64,000 nucleotides of DNA from Pseudomonas frederiksbergensis (GCF_003732705.1 NZ_MOBR01000019.1:124001-188000); one strand, 5' to 3'; numbered from the stretch's first letter, positions 53,246 to 61,538 are shown. The notes: generated from the letters alone by a model not told the origin. Program-made: numbers and translations.

Positions 53246-55492
53246 TTATTCGCCCTCCGAGTTGGCGTTTCGATAGTCGAGACTCATTTCTCTGGGGGCA
53301 CTCTCACCGGCCCTTATTAATGGCTCTAATGGTTCAGGTTTGCGGATAGGCGTCATAAGGTCCACTTCAGCTGGATCGCTACTGTGCACCAAGAAGGTCT
53401 TGCCTTCGTCGTTCGTGTAGCCCGTCAGACGGCTCCCGTCGGAACGTTTGAGGGTGTAGGGCGTGCCGACCAAGGGTTCGCCAGTATTGTCATCCACCAG
53501 AACATACCGGGCCTTGTGGCTGCGTGGAGCCCCTTTTAAGAGTTGACCGGCCTTGTCCTTGTCGGCATCACCCGGCAGCAACGGACCCAGTATCTTGATT
53601 CCTGAGCCGGAACCTGGCCCGCCACCCGAATTGACCTTGACGCTTGCCCCGCTGACCGTCACGCCACCCGCATCAACCTTTACAAAGCTGCCCCCTGCTT
53701 TCGCGGTCAATTCCATGCCGCCTTCCACAACGACCTTTTCGCCGGCGTGGTAGTGAATTTCTTGACCTGCTTCGATGAATAGCCCCGTACCGACTTTGAC
53801 ATGCTGTGTCTGGCCGACAGTCAGATGATCGTCAGCACGAGCTTCGGATTTTCGGTCGGCGTGGGTGATGCGATGTTCTTCAGACTTGAATTCGCTGAGA
53901 GTGTTGGCTTCAACCGTATCGTGACGTTCGTTGCCTACCCGAATCTTCTGATCGTGCTCGATGTTTTCGTCCCAATCACGTTGGGCATGCAGGAATATTT
54001 GCTCCTGACCTTTTTTGTCTTCTATGCGTAGCTCATTGAAACCCTTACCGCCCGGTGAGCTGAGAGTTTTAAACACGCTGCGGGTTTTATTTGCCGGTAG
54101 GTCGTAAGGTACGACGTTCTCTTTGTGAAAGAGGCAGCCAGTGACCAGTGGCTGGTCGGGGTCACCTTCAAGGAACGTCACCAGTACTTCCATGCCGATG
54201 CGTGGGACTGCAATGCCGCCGGATGCCACTCCCGCCCAGCCGCTAGCCACTCGTAGCCAACAACTGGTGTTGTCATCGGCTTGGCCTAAACGATCCCAGC
54301 GAAATTGCACCTTAATTCGACCGTATTGATCGCAGTGAATTTCTTCACCCTTGGGGCCGGTGACTACTGCGGTCTGACTACCCAATATTTTGGGTTTTTG
54401 GTGGTCAAGTGGTGGTCGGTAATTGGCATCCCAAGGAGTAGCCAGAAACCGGTTACGGTAGCCCTGTTGGAAGTTGTCCTTGTTATTGCTGATGTCGCTG
54501 GTGATCGACTCACCGAGTACCTGCGGTTGCTTGCCTTCGTGGATCACTTCCAGCAGTAGCCAGAGGTCGTTCCATTGGTTGCAGGGATGATCACTCAGGG
54601 GTAGAAAATGCCCAGTAGTCAGCGAGGGCTCATCACCTTTACCTTCAGCCAATTGGTAATCGCTGCGATGCCGTTCGAGTGCACGGGTTGCCAATCGCTT
54701 ACCACGTTCGCGATGGGTAAAGCGGCCAGGGTAGTCATAGTCTTCCAAGTCTGGCAGGAAGTCGCTTTTGGCGGTGCCTTCGGGTAGCAGACTTGGCTTT
54801 TCAAAGTCATAGTCGCGACGACTGACCCGAGTGGTACGGGTTTCTAGCCGCAGGTTGAAACGATTGATTACCGGCTTCTCTGCGGCCATCCCAGAGTCTT
54901 GCATATAGGCCACGGGCACCAGCTTGCGAAACACCGTCTGGTCATCACCAAATACCAGCTTGTGCGCTTGGGAGCTGTGCTGGAAGTGGAAGTGAATGCC
55001 CTCTTCTTCGCATAGACGCTGGATGAAATGCAGATCGGATTCGTCGTACTGGGTGCAGTAACCACGTTCGGGATAGATTGTGCCGAGTTGAAAACTGTAG
55101 GCATCAGAAAAAATGCCGCGTGCTTCCAATACCTGAGCGATGATCTTCGGTACGGTAAGGTGTTGAAAAATTCGTTGGTCGCAGGTATGAGCCAGATAGC
55201 TCAGTTGCGGCTTCAACGTGATGCTGTAGCGTGTCAGGCGCTTGCCGGAGTCCCCTTGAGCAACGCGATATACCACGCCATGGGCGATGCCCTTCCCGGT
55301 GGAACCAAAGGTTAGGCAGGCGGTTTTGTGAAGCAGTTCTTCAAGCTTTAGATCTGGTCGTGCGCTGACCAACTCGATTTCAAAACTATACGGCTGATTT
55401 AAGGCTTCGCGGCCGACGAAACTCAGAACTTGAAGGTCTGCGGACACACCGTCAAGGACCAGGGAAATGTGCGTTGCATTTGCGTCCAGCAT
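53246..55492 (-). CDS. vgrG: VgrG spike protein of a type VI secretion system
   Basis: A 748-residue VgrG/TssI. In order: a gp27-like domain (DLQVLSFVGREALNQPYSFE; YCTQYDESDLHFIQRLCEEEGI), a gp5 OB-fold (DQYGRIKVQFRWDR, CWLRVASGWAG), a DUF2345 beta-helix (EAGQEIHYHAGEKVVVEGGM), and a C-terminal extension of about 90 residues with VDDNTGEPLVGTPYTL, a transthyretin-like effector adaptor. The start at ATG 55492 matches family N-termini; the frame continues to a TTG at 55576. No other T6SS genes are present, so it is an orphan spike that would rely on a system elsewhere. Confidence 0.93.
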   Translation of the reverse strand: MLDANATHISLVLDGVSADLQVLSFVGREALNQPYSFEIELVSARPDLKLEELLHKTACLTFGSTGKGIAHGVVYRVAQGDSGKRLTRYSITLKPQLSYLAHTCDQRIFQHLTVPKIIAQVLEARGIFSDAYSFQLGTIYPERGYCTQYDESDLHFIQRLCEEEGIHFHFQHSSQAHKLVFGDDQTVFRKLVPVAYMQDSGMAAEKPVINRFNLRLETRTTRVSRRDYDFEKPSLLPEGTAKSDFLPDLEDYDYPGRFTHRERGKRLATRALERHRSDYQLAEGKGDEPSLTTGHFLPLSDHPCNQWNDLWLLLEVIHEGKQPQVLGESITSDISNNKDNFQQGYRNRFLATPWDANYRPPLDHQKPKILGSQTAVVTGPKGEEIHCDQYGRIKVQFRWDRLGQADDNTSCWLRVASGWAGVASGGIAVPRIGMEVLVTFLEGDPDQPLVTGCLFHKENVVPYDLPANKTRSVFKTLSSPGGKGFNELRIEDKKGQEQIFLHAQRDWDENIEHDQKIRVGNERHDTVEANTLSEFKSEEHRITHADRKSEARADDHLTVGQTQHVKVGTGLFIEAGQEIHYHAGEKVVVEGGMELTAKAGGSFVKVDAGGVTVSGASVKVNSGGGPGSGSGIKILGPLLPGDADKDKAGQLLKGAPRSHKARYVLVDDNTGEPLVGTPYTLKRSDGSRLTGYTNDEGKTFLVHSSDPAEVDLMTPIRKPEPLEPLIRAGESAPREMSLDYRNANSEGE

Positions 55493-55780
55493 GCCGTTAT
55501 CCAATCCATGAAAATCGGCCTTGATGGTGCATGAGCGAAGTAAAGGCTTCAATAGGGACGTGACCACCAACGACAAAATCAGAATTCACCTATGATCCTT
55601 TTCCTTAATGAACGATTGGAGTTAGCGGTTTCTCCGCCCACTCTTATGTGCACAACCATTAACAATTGGCTCGCCCTACCGAAGGGAGAAGCGAGCCATC
55701 AATTTCGTAAACCCAAGCGACAAGACACCGGAATCGAATACCCAGCCACTCCTAGTGAGCGGCCGTGCATCGATCCACCA

Positions 55781-56437
55781 TCAGAGCCTGCTCGCCCCAA
55801 AAGCATGCTGACCATCCCCATAGACCTTTGTCGCAGCCTTGCAGAGATAACTGGCTCGATTGAAGAGCTCTGCCTGGCTACCAGCATCATCACGGCGCAA
55901 GTAGTACACCGCGTTATCAGGCACGTGAATCAGTCCAGAGACGGCCTCTAGGGGCAGCCCCAACGCACTCGCCCAAGCCTCGTCTAGCCTACTGCACATG
56001 TTGTCCCTCACAGAGTCCCGCTTACCCAGCGTATGGAACGCTTCCTGATTCAATAGAAAGAGGAGGTGATAGTGAGGACGGCCGTGACTGCCGACCTCTC
56101 GCGCCCATACATAACGAACCTTGCAATTATGAACGCGGATATTATTTTTAGCAGCGACATGTTGAGCATGCTTGAGCTTTGCCTTGAAGGACTCAATGAA
56201 ATGTTTAATTACTGTGTTTGTGCAGGCATCGTCTGACAGGTCCATCCCAGCAGGTAATCTTGGGTCAACCCTGAAAGCAAAGACCCTTGGATAATCTCCA
56301 AGGGCATTTGCCATTGTCGCTCTCAGGATGTGTAGATACTCGATAACGAATGGCCCTTTATCAGCTTGAATAGGTAATCCTTCGAACTCACTTCCGTTTA
56401 GAAGGTGCAGATTTGTGTTACTTGGATGTCGAGGCAT
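55781..56437 (-). CDS. Inovirus Gp2-type / YagK-like HUH protein
   Basis: A 218-residue protein of the inovirus-type Gp2 (YagK/YfjJ) family. The HUH motif is visible in HGRPHYHLLFLLN (His122, His124), with the downstream NAVYYLRRDD and RASYLCKAATKV segments typical of the family. HUH proteins nick DNA to start rolling-circle replication or mobilisation. A 15-bp perfect palindrome lies 89 bases upstream and could be the nick region. It forms a small module with AlpA. Confidence 0.85.
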   Translation of the reverse strand: MPRHPSNTNLHLLNGSEFEGLPIQADKGPFVIEYLHILRATMANALGDYPRVFAFRVDPRLPAGMDLSDDACTNTVIKHFIESFKAKLKHAQHVAAKNNIRVHNCKVRYVWAREVGSHGRPHYHLLFLLNQEAFHTLGKRDSVRDNMCSRLDEAWASALGLPLEAVSGLIHVPDNAVYYLRRDDAGSQAELFNRASYLCKAATKVYGDGQHAFGASRL

Positions 56438-56525
56438 GATTGCTACTCACTGTATTCAGAGTTATACATTCAGCACAACGAGTATGTTTTAACAGCCTGC
56501 ACCCCACTCCACCTTCAACCACACA

Positions 56526-56558
56526 CTAGCTAGACTTGGTTAAACCAAGTCTAGCTAG
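56526..56558. repeat. Perfect 15-bp inverted repeat upstream of the HUH gene
   Basis: ctagctagacttggt (56526-56540) and its exact reverse complement (56544-56558) are separated by taa. It lies 89 bases upstream of the Gp2 start and has no T-run, so it is unlikely to be a terminator. Possible rolling-circle nick hairpin or operator. Confidence 0.8.
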
Positions 56559-56751
56559 ATGATGAATGATAGAGCTAACGCGCAAGACAGATAACCATCA
56601 CTTAATAGATGGGCACATAAAGAATACAAGTCTTAGCAAAGAACATATAAAGCATAATACCCACGCCGACACACCCCTTCCCTGAATTGGTTCCTCCCCC
56701 CTACACAAACTTTAGTCGAAGATGATAAAACCTTAAAAATACAACTCTGAC

Positions 56752-56787
56752 AAAAAACCATCATGACTGGGAATTATCCCAGCCATG
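56752..56787 (-). terminator. Terminator of alpA-like gene
   Basis: On the minus strand tcatggctggga / tcccagtcatga (12 bp, one mismatch) with a 3-base loop is followed by TGGTTTTTTG. It lies 20 bases after the stop codon. Confidence 0.8.
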
Positions 56788-56806
56788 ACAAACTGATACT
56801 ACCTCA

Positions 56807-57013
56807 CTAAATACCGCTTACACCTTGCTTCTGATTATCACGCTCTTCAATTCGCGATAGAATCCATTCATGCACTTCCCCCTCCACCCAAGCGACGCAA
56901 CGCTCACCTAACGATACCGGCTTGGGAAACTCACCCTCCGAAATGAATTTATAAATGGTCGAGCGTGCCAAGCCAGTCGAATCGATAACTTCTTTCAGGC
57001 GAATTAATCTCAT
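56807..57013 (-). CDS. AlpA-family regulator
   Basis: A 68-residue AlpA-type DNA-binding protein (LIRLKEVIDSTGLARSTIYK, then FPKPVSLGERCVAWVEGEV), the small regulator that controls integrase or satellite genes in CP4-57-like elements. ATG 57013 is chosen over a GTG three codons earlier. It is divergent from the unknown gene at 57407, and placed between the HUH gene and the attachment site, as in P4-like satellites. Confidence 0.9.
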   Translation of the reverse strand: MRLIRLKEVIDSTGLARSTIYKFISEGEFPKPVSLGERCVAWVEGEVHEWILSRIEERDNQKQGVSGI

Positions 57014-57406
57014 GAACCGCACTCCTCATATTCGTTCAGAGGATTCGCAAGATCGGTTAGGTTTAACTGCCATAAGAGTCGTCGGCCTAGGGTCTGAAGC
57101 TTTCGCGCACGCACCAAAACCAACCGACCCACTTACTCATAAATTTGTCAGCAGGGTCAGACTTAGGAAGGCGCAGAACCACAGCAGGAAAAGCTCTACA
57201 GCCGCGCGCGCTCCTAAACTGACCAGAAGGAGCATGGCGGGGCCGACGTGACAGCCAAGCCACATCTTGAATCAGCAAAGGAAAACCCGAAAATCCAGAC
57301 ATTAAAACCTCTAGAGAACATCTTCAACACCTCAAAAATACGTCATAAACACTTCTCAAAACCTCATAAAAATGATACATACAACCTTTATTGAATCGAG
57401 GTGAAT
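57014..57406. other. Divergent intergenic region
   Basis: About 390 bases between alpA-like and the unknown gene. The half nearer 57407 is AT-rich (tcataaaaatgatacata region) and could hold its promoter. No repeats or RNA gene are recognised. Confidence 0.5.
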
Positions 57407-58258
57407 ATGAGGAAAATCTTCAATGACCACTTATCTAAGGTACTTAACGAAAAGGAATACAATCTTAGAAATGATTATTGGCTCTGGCTTCACTTAATTC
57501 TCAACAACTTCAACTTACTTCCCTACGATACGGATACGCAAGGGATGCGAGACAAGATGGCCATTGCCATTGAGGAAGACACCACCAGAAACAATGCGGA
57601 TATAATAAAAAACAGAAGGACCGAACAACTTCTTCCAACCAATGAATTCGACTGGATAAATGAGGGCGAACGGCAAGTTGAATGGCTAAGAACAAAGACC
57701 TTCACATTCATAGGCGAATACAACTTTCCTCCGCCTAGTGGGCTAGAAGGAAAAGATTTACTGATAGCAAAAATCGATCTATGGGCTGTCGACATCAGCA
57801 AAAAAAAATTGGCATTGAGCGTACTTAAGGCTCAATGGACTGCGCACAAAAAAGGGGACATCATTTTTCGATGGTTCAAAGATGACGATCAAAAGTGTTT
57901 ATTAGCCTGGGAGTGGTTATCAAAGCATAGCCAACCTCACGCGCCCCCTCCGCAACGCTTCGAAAATTACGACGGATTATTGATTTTCTTCGACAACAAC
58001 AACTTAATACACGAACAAAAACTCTTGTACATTGAGAAAATAAGAAAGAGCTGGAATCAAAAAAATTATCGCAAAAGTCAAAACGGCAAGAACCAGTACA
58101 ACTTCATTCTTTCAGACAAGTCGATAGGCCGCCTAGACAAACTTTGCGACGCCTACGACCTCAGCCGCGCCAAGATTCTAGATATCTTATTAAAAATGGA
58201 AGCCGAGCAAAATCGATATTTGCCCGAGCGAATAAGACTGCTAAAAGATGAGTCGTAA
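57407..58258 (+). CDS. Hypothetical protein of satellite-like module
   Basis: A 283-residue, lysine- and asparagine-rich protein with AT-rich codon use, unlike the core genome. The N-terminal 220 residues are not recognised (FNLLPYDTDTQGMRDKMAIA; KAQWTAHKKGDIIFRWF). The C-terminal 45 residues (YNFILSDKSIGRLDKLCDAY, then LSRAKILDILLKMEAE) look like a ribbon-helix-helix DNA-binding fold. ATG 57407 with GAGGTGA upstream is preferred to the GTG at 57401. It is the last gene before the right island end. Confidence 0.75.
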   Translation: MRKIFNDHLSKVLNEKEYNLRNDYWLWLHLILNNFNLLPYDTDTQGMRDKMAIAIEEDTTRNNADIIKNRRTEQLLPTNEFDWINEGERQVEWLRTKTFTFIGEYNFPPPSGLEGKDLLIAKIDLWAVDISKKKLALSVLKAQWTAHKKGDIIFRWFKDDDQKCLLAWEWLSKHSQPHAPPPQRFENYDGLLIFFDNNNLIHEQKLLYIEKIRKSWNQKNYRKSQNGKNQYNFILSDKSIGRLDKLCDAYDLSRAKILDILLKMEAEQNRYLPERIRLLKDES

Positions 58259-58772
58259 CTCCTCACGTAGTCACTAACAAGCAACGCCGCCGATAACAAC
58301 ACTAGACGCGGCACGCTACGCCCTAACATCAGGATTTTTCTAAAAATTTAAAACTTACCATTTCCACACAAAAGCGTGGATTGAAGGGCATTAGAATGTT
58401 CATACACCATGATCCCCCCGCTGTACACCAGCCCCGTAAGGCAGGCTCCAGAGAAGCCGGTTGGTCCGGCCCACAGCACTAGATGCTTGATCCGGGGTAG
58501 AGGCAGCCGTACTTACTCCAACCAACGCCACATAAGAAGCCATGACTGTGGTTCGGTAAATCCCTCGGTTAAATTCCATAAAAGCATTAAGCTCAGGCCA
58601 CGCATCCGAGACTGGTCGCAGGTTCGAATCCCGAGTGAGTCGAGGCAGCTACGGCGAGTAGTCCATCACACTGATGATTGATAACGCTTAGAAAAACGGT
58701 ATTCCAAATGGTATTCCACAACAAAATAAAAACCAAAAATACCATTGAAAATCATTAGGTTATCAGATCAAT
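58259..58772. other. Non-coding right end of the island
   Basis: About 510 bases without a gene. It contains a tRNA-like fragment (gcaggttcgaatcccgag, about 58618-58635) that does not fold into a full tRNA, and the right GGTATTCCA repeat pair. A small RNA cannot be excluded. Confidence 0.5.
58698..58718 (+). repeat. Right copy of the paired GGTATTCCA repeat
   Basis: Two GGTATTCCA units separated by 3 bases, differing by one base from the copy at 26919-26939 next to the integrase. Located 55 bases inside the proposed attR, in the same orientation. Confidence 0.7.
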
Positions 58773-58794
58773 TCAGATTACCCCGGCCCACCAA
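58773..58794 (+). other. attR candidate: degenerate ssrA 3' end
   Basis: tcagattaccccggcccacc followed by aa resembles the ssrA end at 26784-26806 (matching TCA.AT, CCCCGGC and CCACCAA), with one base missing and three mismatches. It lies just before a terminator that may originally have served ssrA. The match is imperfect, so the exact boundary is tentative. Confidence 0.5.
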
Positions 58795-58808
58795 ACACGA
58801 AGCAAACC

Positions 58809-58831
58809 AAAACCCGCCAAGTGCGGGTTTT
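58809..58831 (+). terminator. Terminator right of the island, possibly the original ssrA terminator
   Basis: A perfect 9-bp stem (aaaacccgc / gcgggtttt) with a 5-base loop. No plus-strand gene ends just before it, which fits a terminator separated from ssrA by the island insertion. Confidence 0.75.
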
Positions 58832-58858
58832 GTTGCATCTGGAGAACGACAATCCCCC

Positions 58859-58882
58859 GTGGGAGCGAGCCTGCTCGCGAAG
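58859..58882. repeat. REP element
   Basis: gtgggagcgagcctgctcgc followed by gaag is the typical Pseudomonas REP hairpin core. It marks return to core chromosome. Confidence 0.8.
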
Positions 58883-58955
58883 AGGCCCACCCGACCAATA
58901 CAAAACATCGCAGTCCCAGATGTCTCGGTCGCTGCAGCCATCCAGGGAGTAGCCC

Positions 58956-59417
58956 ATGCACCAAGCCCTCCTCATCATCGACGTCCAACCCAGCTTCGCC
59001 CCGCCTCAATGGCTGATCGACGGCATCCAGGTACTTATTGGCACCCTGCCCAGCGTCGCCACCGTCGAACGCCACGACGAATCGAAAACCCCCTTCCAGA
59101 AACAATTCGGCTGGCACCCGGCACCCGACGACGAAAGCCTGATCCAGGCCGATCGCATCTTCATCAAGCACGGCTATACGCCGACGCCGGAAACCATCGA
59201 GTATCTGAAAAGCCTGAAGGTGGATCGGGTATTGGTCTGCGGATTACAAACCGAAACCTGCTGCCTGGCGGCCGGGTTTGCGTTGTTCGATGCCGGGTTG
59301 CAGCCGACGTTGATTACAGATCTGACGGTGGGATCGTCACTGGATCGCACGGGCGTGCTGGGGGTGCGGCTTTGGGAGCACCATTTCGGGCACACGGTGA
59401 GGTCGGGTGAGTTGTAA
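58956..59417 (+). CDS. Isochorismatase-family cysteine hydrolase
   Basis: A 153-residue hydrolase, slightly shorter than typical members (about 180). The catalytic triad is visible: Asp in ALLIIDVQPSF, Lys in IFIKHGY, Cys in VCGLQTETCCLAAG. Such enzymes split amides or related bonds (nicotinamidase-like); the substrate is not evident. A diverged, frameshifted fragment of a similar gene lies at 61621-61773, so this gene family was once duplicated around the AbiE locus. Confidence 0.9.
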   Translation: MHQALLIIDVQPSFAPPQWLIDGIQVLIGTLPSVATVERHDESKTPFQKQFGWHPAPDDESLIQADRIFIKHGYTPTPETIEYLKSLKVDRVLVCGLQTETCCLAAGFALFDAGLQPTLITDLTVGSSLDRTGVLGVRLWEHHFGHTVRSGEL

Positions 59418-59579
59418 GTCCTACACATCACGTCCTAGGACATTTCCCTCAAGTTGTGTCGAACTCCATGAAGTATCGAGCAACCGCCCGAGAAGATAAC
59501 CTCCGATTTGTGTTGCAACCCGGCGAACGGTTCTAACAGGCCGTAAAGCGTGGGATCCCCAACCTTCCGGAGTTCTTCC

Positions 59580-59954
59580 ATGAAAAAGCCCCACCTGACC
59601 TTGATTAAAAACCCGAACCTTCCGGCATCGGACGCCTTGGATCTGGACCAACTCACCGCAGCCGTCGAACATTATCGCAACGCTCGCCAGAGCAATCCGA
59701 GGCGATCTGTTCCAATCCGCAATATCTACGCGGTCAACCCGGATATCGACACGCCTGCCCTGCTCGCTTACGCCAGCGAAAACCTGGCCTTGGCGACGGC
59801 TATGGCTTGCGACCTGACCGCCCAGCTCGAAGATCCGCATCGCAGCGTGGCATGGACGATTCAACGGTTGGCAGTTTTAGCAGAGCTGTTGGTCAATCAA
59901 GCACTGGCAAACGTCGCCCCGCCCGGATCTCAGATCGAGCCGGTCCACCACTGA
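59580..59954 (+). CDS. DUF6124-like protein
   Basis: A 124-residue protein common in pseudomonads, with NPDIDTPALLAYASENLALA and HRSVAWTIQRLAVLAELLVN as recognisable parts. No catalytic residues or export signal are seen; the C-terminal half is predicted helical. ATG 59580 lies after a weak ribosome site (CCGGAG). Function is unknown. Confidence 0.75.
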   Translation: MKKPHLTLIKNPNLPASDALDLDQLTAAVEHYRNARQSNPRRSVPIRNIYAVNPDIDTPALLAYASENLALATAMACDLTAQLEDPHRSVAWTIQRLAVLAELLVNQALANVAPPGSQIEPVHH

Positions 59955-60030
59955 AAGCAGTAGCTGCGTCCGCTGGATATCATGACGCAGCAATTACGCA
60001 CGCCGATTTCGACGTGGTAAAACAAAATGG

Positions 60031-60056
60031 GCGACCTCATTGAGGTCGCTCTTTTT
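60031..60056 (+). terminator. Terminator between DUF6124-like gene and abiEii
   Basis: A perfect 8-bp stem (gcgacctc / gaggtcgc) with a 3-base loop followed by TCTTTTT on the plus strand; it sits between convergent genes. Confidence 0.85.
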
Positions 60057-60076
60057 ACTACTACCGTCGTAGAAGA

Positions 60077-60979
60077 TCACATCTTGAACTCAGAGCCCTG
60101 AACGCCCTCATCACCGCGCAGAGCTTTCTCTGTGGTCATATACAAATCACGTATATGCCCAACCAGAAACGCCCAGAATGCCGGCTCATTCACGGTTTGC
60201 ACCACCAACTCTCCTGGCAGGAACCGACTCATTTCCTTGCGAAATTCGATTACCACTTTCGGGTCAGCATCAAGCATTGTTGAGCGCTCCTTGAACAACG
60301 CCAGGAACTCGGTCTGCTCGCAATGATGATCGATCAATTTTTTAGCGATCAGATCCAATTGCGGGGTGATGCCCTGCTGACGCAGCCACACCATATCCCA
60401 GAGATCTCGGTTCTTGATCCTGTTAGGGCGCAGCGCGAATGCCACGATTTTGTCAGCATAAATTTCTTCGCGCGATTCAGCCTGCAAGATCAGGCCACTC
60501 GTACCCATGTCTACACCATAGGGGTTAAGCAGTTGCAGGGGTCGGGGTTGATAACTGGGGATAGAACACACATCGATGTTGATGCGCTGTGCAGGCAGGT
60601 CTTTGCGTCCCGAACGAGTTTGAATCTTCAGTTTCCATGTATCGACATTGCCTTGCTCGCGAACAGGCTCACCCACTTCAACCTCAAGACCGTATTTGGT
60701 TTTAAGCGTTGTGACCAATACCTGGGCGAGCTTTGTGAGACTTTCGCGATTGAAATCAGCGCCCCCGGTAAAATCCAGGTCTTCGCTCAAGCGATTTGAG
60801 CCATAACAGGCTCGCAAGCAGGTGCCGCCGATGAACGTCAGCTTGGCGAGCATTCCGGCTGAACTCAGCGCGAGCATGATGTCGTGATGCAGCAATTCCT
60901 TTTCCACTACAACCCGCAATGGCGCCAGGGTCTGTTGGTTCTTTAATGCCTCATCTACCAACTCATCAAACAAACTCAT
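60077..60979 (-). CDS. AbiEii-type nucleotidyltransferase toxin
   Basis: A 300-residue protein of the AbiEii/DUF1814 family. The nucleotidyltransferase motif is FIGGTCLRACYG followed by RLSEDLDFTG (Gly-Gly/Ser and DLD catalytic Asp), with EIYADKIVAFALR and RDLWDMVWL downstream, characteristic of the family. It is the toxin of type IV AbiE systems that block growth and abort phage infection. It overlaps its antitoxin gene by 14 bases. The start is ATG 60979. Confidence 0.9.
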   Translation of the reverse strand: MSLFDELVDEALKNQQTLAPLRVVVEKELLHHDIMLALSSAGMLAKLTFIGGTCLRACYGSNRLSEDLDFTGGADFNRESLTKLAQVLVTTLKTKYGLEVEVGEPVREQGNVDTWKLKIQTRSGRKDLPAQRINIDVCSIPSYQPRPLQLLNPYGVDMGTSGLILQAESREEIYADKIVAFALRPNRIKNRDLWDMVWLRQQGITPQLDLIAKKLIDHHCEQTEFLALFKERSTMLDADPKVVIEFRKEMSRFLPGELVVQTVNEPAFWAFLVGHIRDLYMTTEKALRGDEGVQGSEFKM

Positions 60980-61535
60980 TGGCAACGCTCCAATCGATCA
61001 AATCCATATTCCGTTTCGCGACTTTCATATCTCGCAATGCTTGTTGCGGGGTTGCCCGCCACAATCGGCAACGAGCGTCGTATTGCACCTGTCCAACCAG
61101 ATCCTGAGGTTGCTGACGGGTGTGTACGAATTCAATGGTGCCCCACCGGCCGCAGGAAATGGTGCTGCTGCGTCCAGATGACATGAGCGTGATCCAGTTG
61201 ATCGGGATCTGCGAGATGACGCCGCAATCACTCAATGCTGTCTCAAGACTGATGTAGTTGAACTGCATGGCACGCAACCTCGCCGCCGCATGAAACAGCA
61301 CCAGACCGCTGGAAGGCTTGGCCGCCTCAAACAGGTAAAGCCCTCGACACACTCGCACCAGATGCCCCTCCGAGGCGGCACGGCTCAGCAAGGTTTTATA
61401 GGCGCCGTCGGAAATGTCCGCTACCAAGACCCGAAGATCATCTGGAGTAAACAGATACCGTTCATCACTGGCCAAATGGGCAAGTTGCCGGAGGAGGCGT
61501 CCCATTGGCTGACTAGAGTTTGAATAGGGACGCAT
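60966..61535 (-). CDS. AbiEi antitoxin (regulatory protein)
   Basis: A 189-residue protein with an N-terminal winged-helix domain (FTPDDLRVLVADISDGAYKT, then LSRAASEGHLVRVCRGLYLF) and a C-terminal AbiEi domain (NYISLETALSDCGVIS; QQALRDMKVAKRNMDLIDW). It counters the AbiEii toxin and represses the operon. An inverted repeat of aatgtctc/gagacatt starts 4 bases upstream of the start codon, the expected place for autoregulation. It overlaps the toxin gene. Confidence 0.88.
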   Translation of the reverse strand: MRPYSNSSQPMGRLLRQLAHLASDERYLFTPDDLRVLVADISDGAYKTLLSRAASEGHLVRVCRGLYLFEAAKPSSGLVLFHAAARLRAMQFNYISLETALSDCGVISQIPINWITLMSSGRSSTISCGRWGTIEFVHTRQQPQDLVGQVQYDARCRLWRATPQQALRDMKVAKRNMDLIDWSVANEFV

Positions 61536-61538
61536 GCC

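Larger units (their letters stand above)
56438..56806. other. AT-rich region between Gp2 and AlpA genes
   Basis: About 370 bases without a gene. It contains the perfect palindrome at 56526-56558 and the AlpA terminator at 56752-56787. Low GC and hairpins make it a candidate replication origin or regulatory region. Confidence 0.6.
26806..58794. mobile_element. About 32-kb genomic island integrated at ssrA
   Basis: The left end is the ssrA 3' terminus followed by a P4-type integrase. The right end is proposed at a degenerate copy of the ssrA 3' end (58773-58794). A 21-bp repeat of two GGTATTCCA units lies near both ends (26919-26939 and 58698-58718). Content is purely accessory: defence-like operon, YqaJ/DUF932 module, VgrG effector cassette, HUH/AlpA satellite-like module. 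Several parts are clearly more AT-rich than the flanks (28.2-28.8, 49.9-50.8, 56.4-58.4 kb). No conjugation genes are visible, so it is probably not self-transmissible. Confidence 0.8.

Noticed and set aside
55592..55951. 119-codon frame between vgrG and the Gp2 gene
   Set aside because: The 3' half is antisense to the Gp2 gene and no family or ribosome site supports it.
55781..56437. IS200/IS605-type transposase
   Set aside because: The HUH motif is present, but the overall sequence fits the Gp2/YagK family and the single upstream palindrome does not form paired element ends.
58580..58645. tRNA-like fragment with gcaggttcgaatcccg
   Set aside because: The T-arm does not pair well, and no acceptor stem or CCA can be found; at most a remnant from an old attachment site.
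26806..58794. CRISPR arrays or insertion sequences in the island
   Set aside because: No regularly spaced repeats and no transposase genes with terminal inverted repeats were seen.
59421..59864. 147-codon minus-strand frame opposite the DUF6124-like gene
   Set aside because: The plus-strand reading matches a known Pseudomonas family; this is its antisense shadow.
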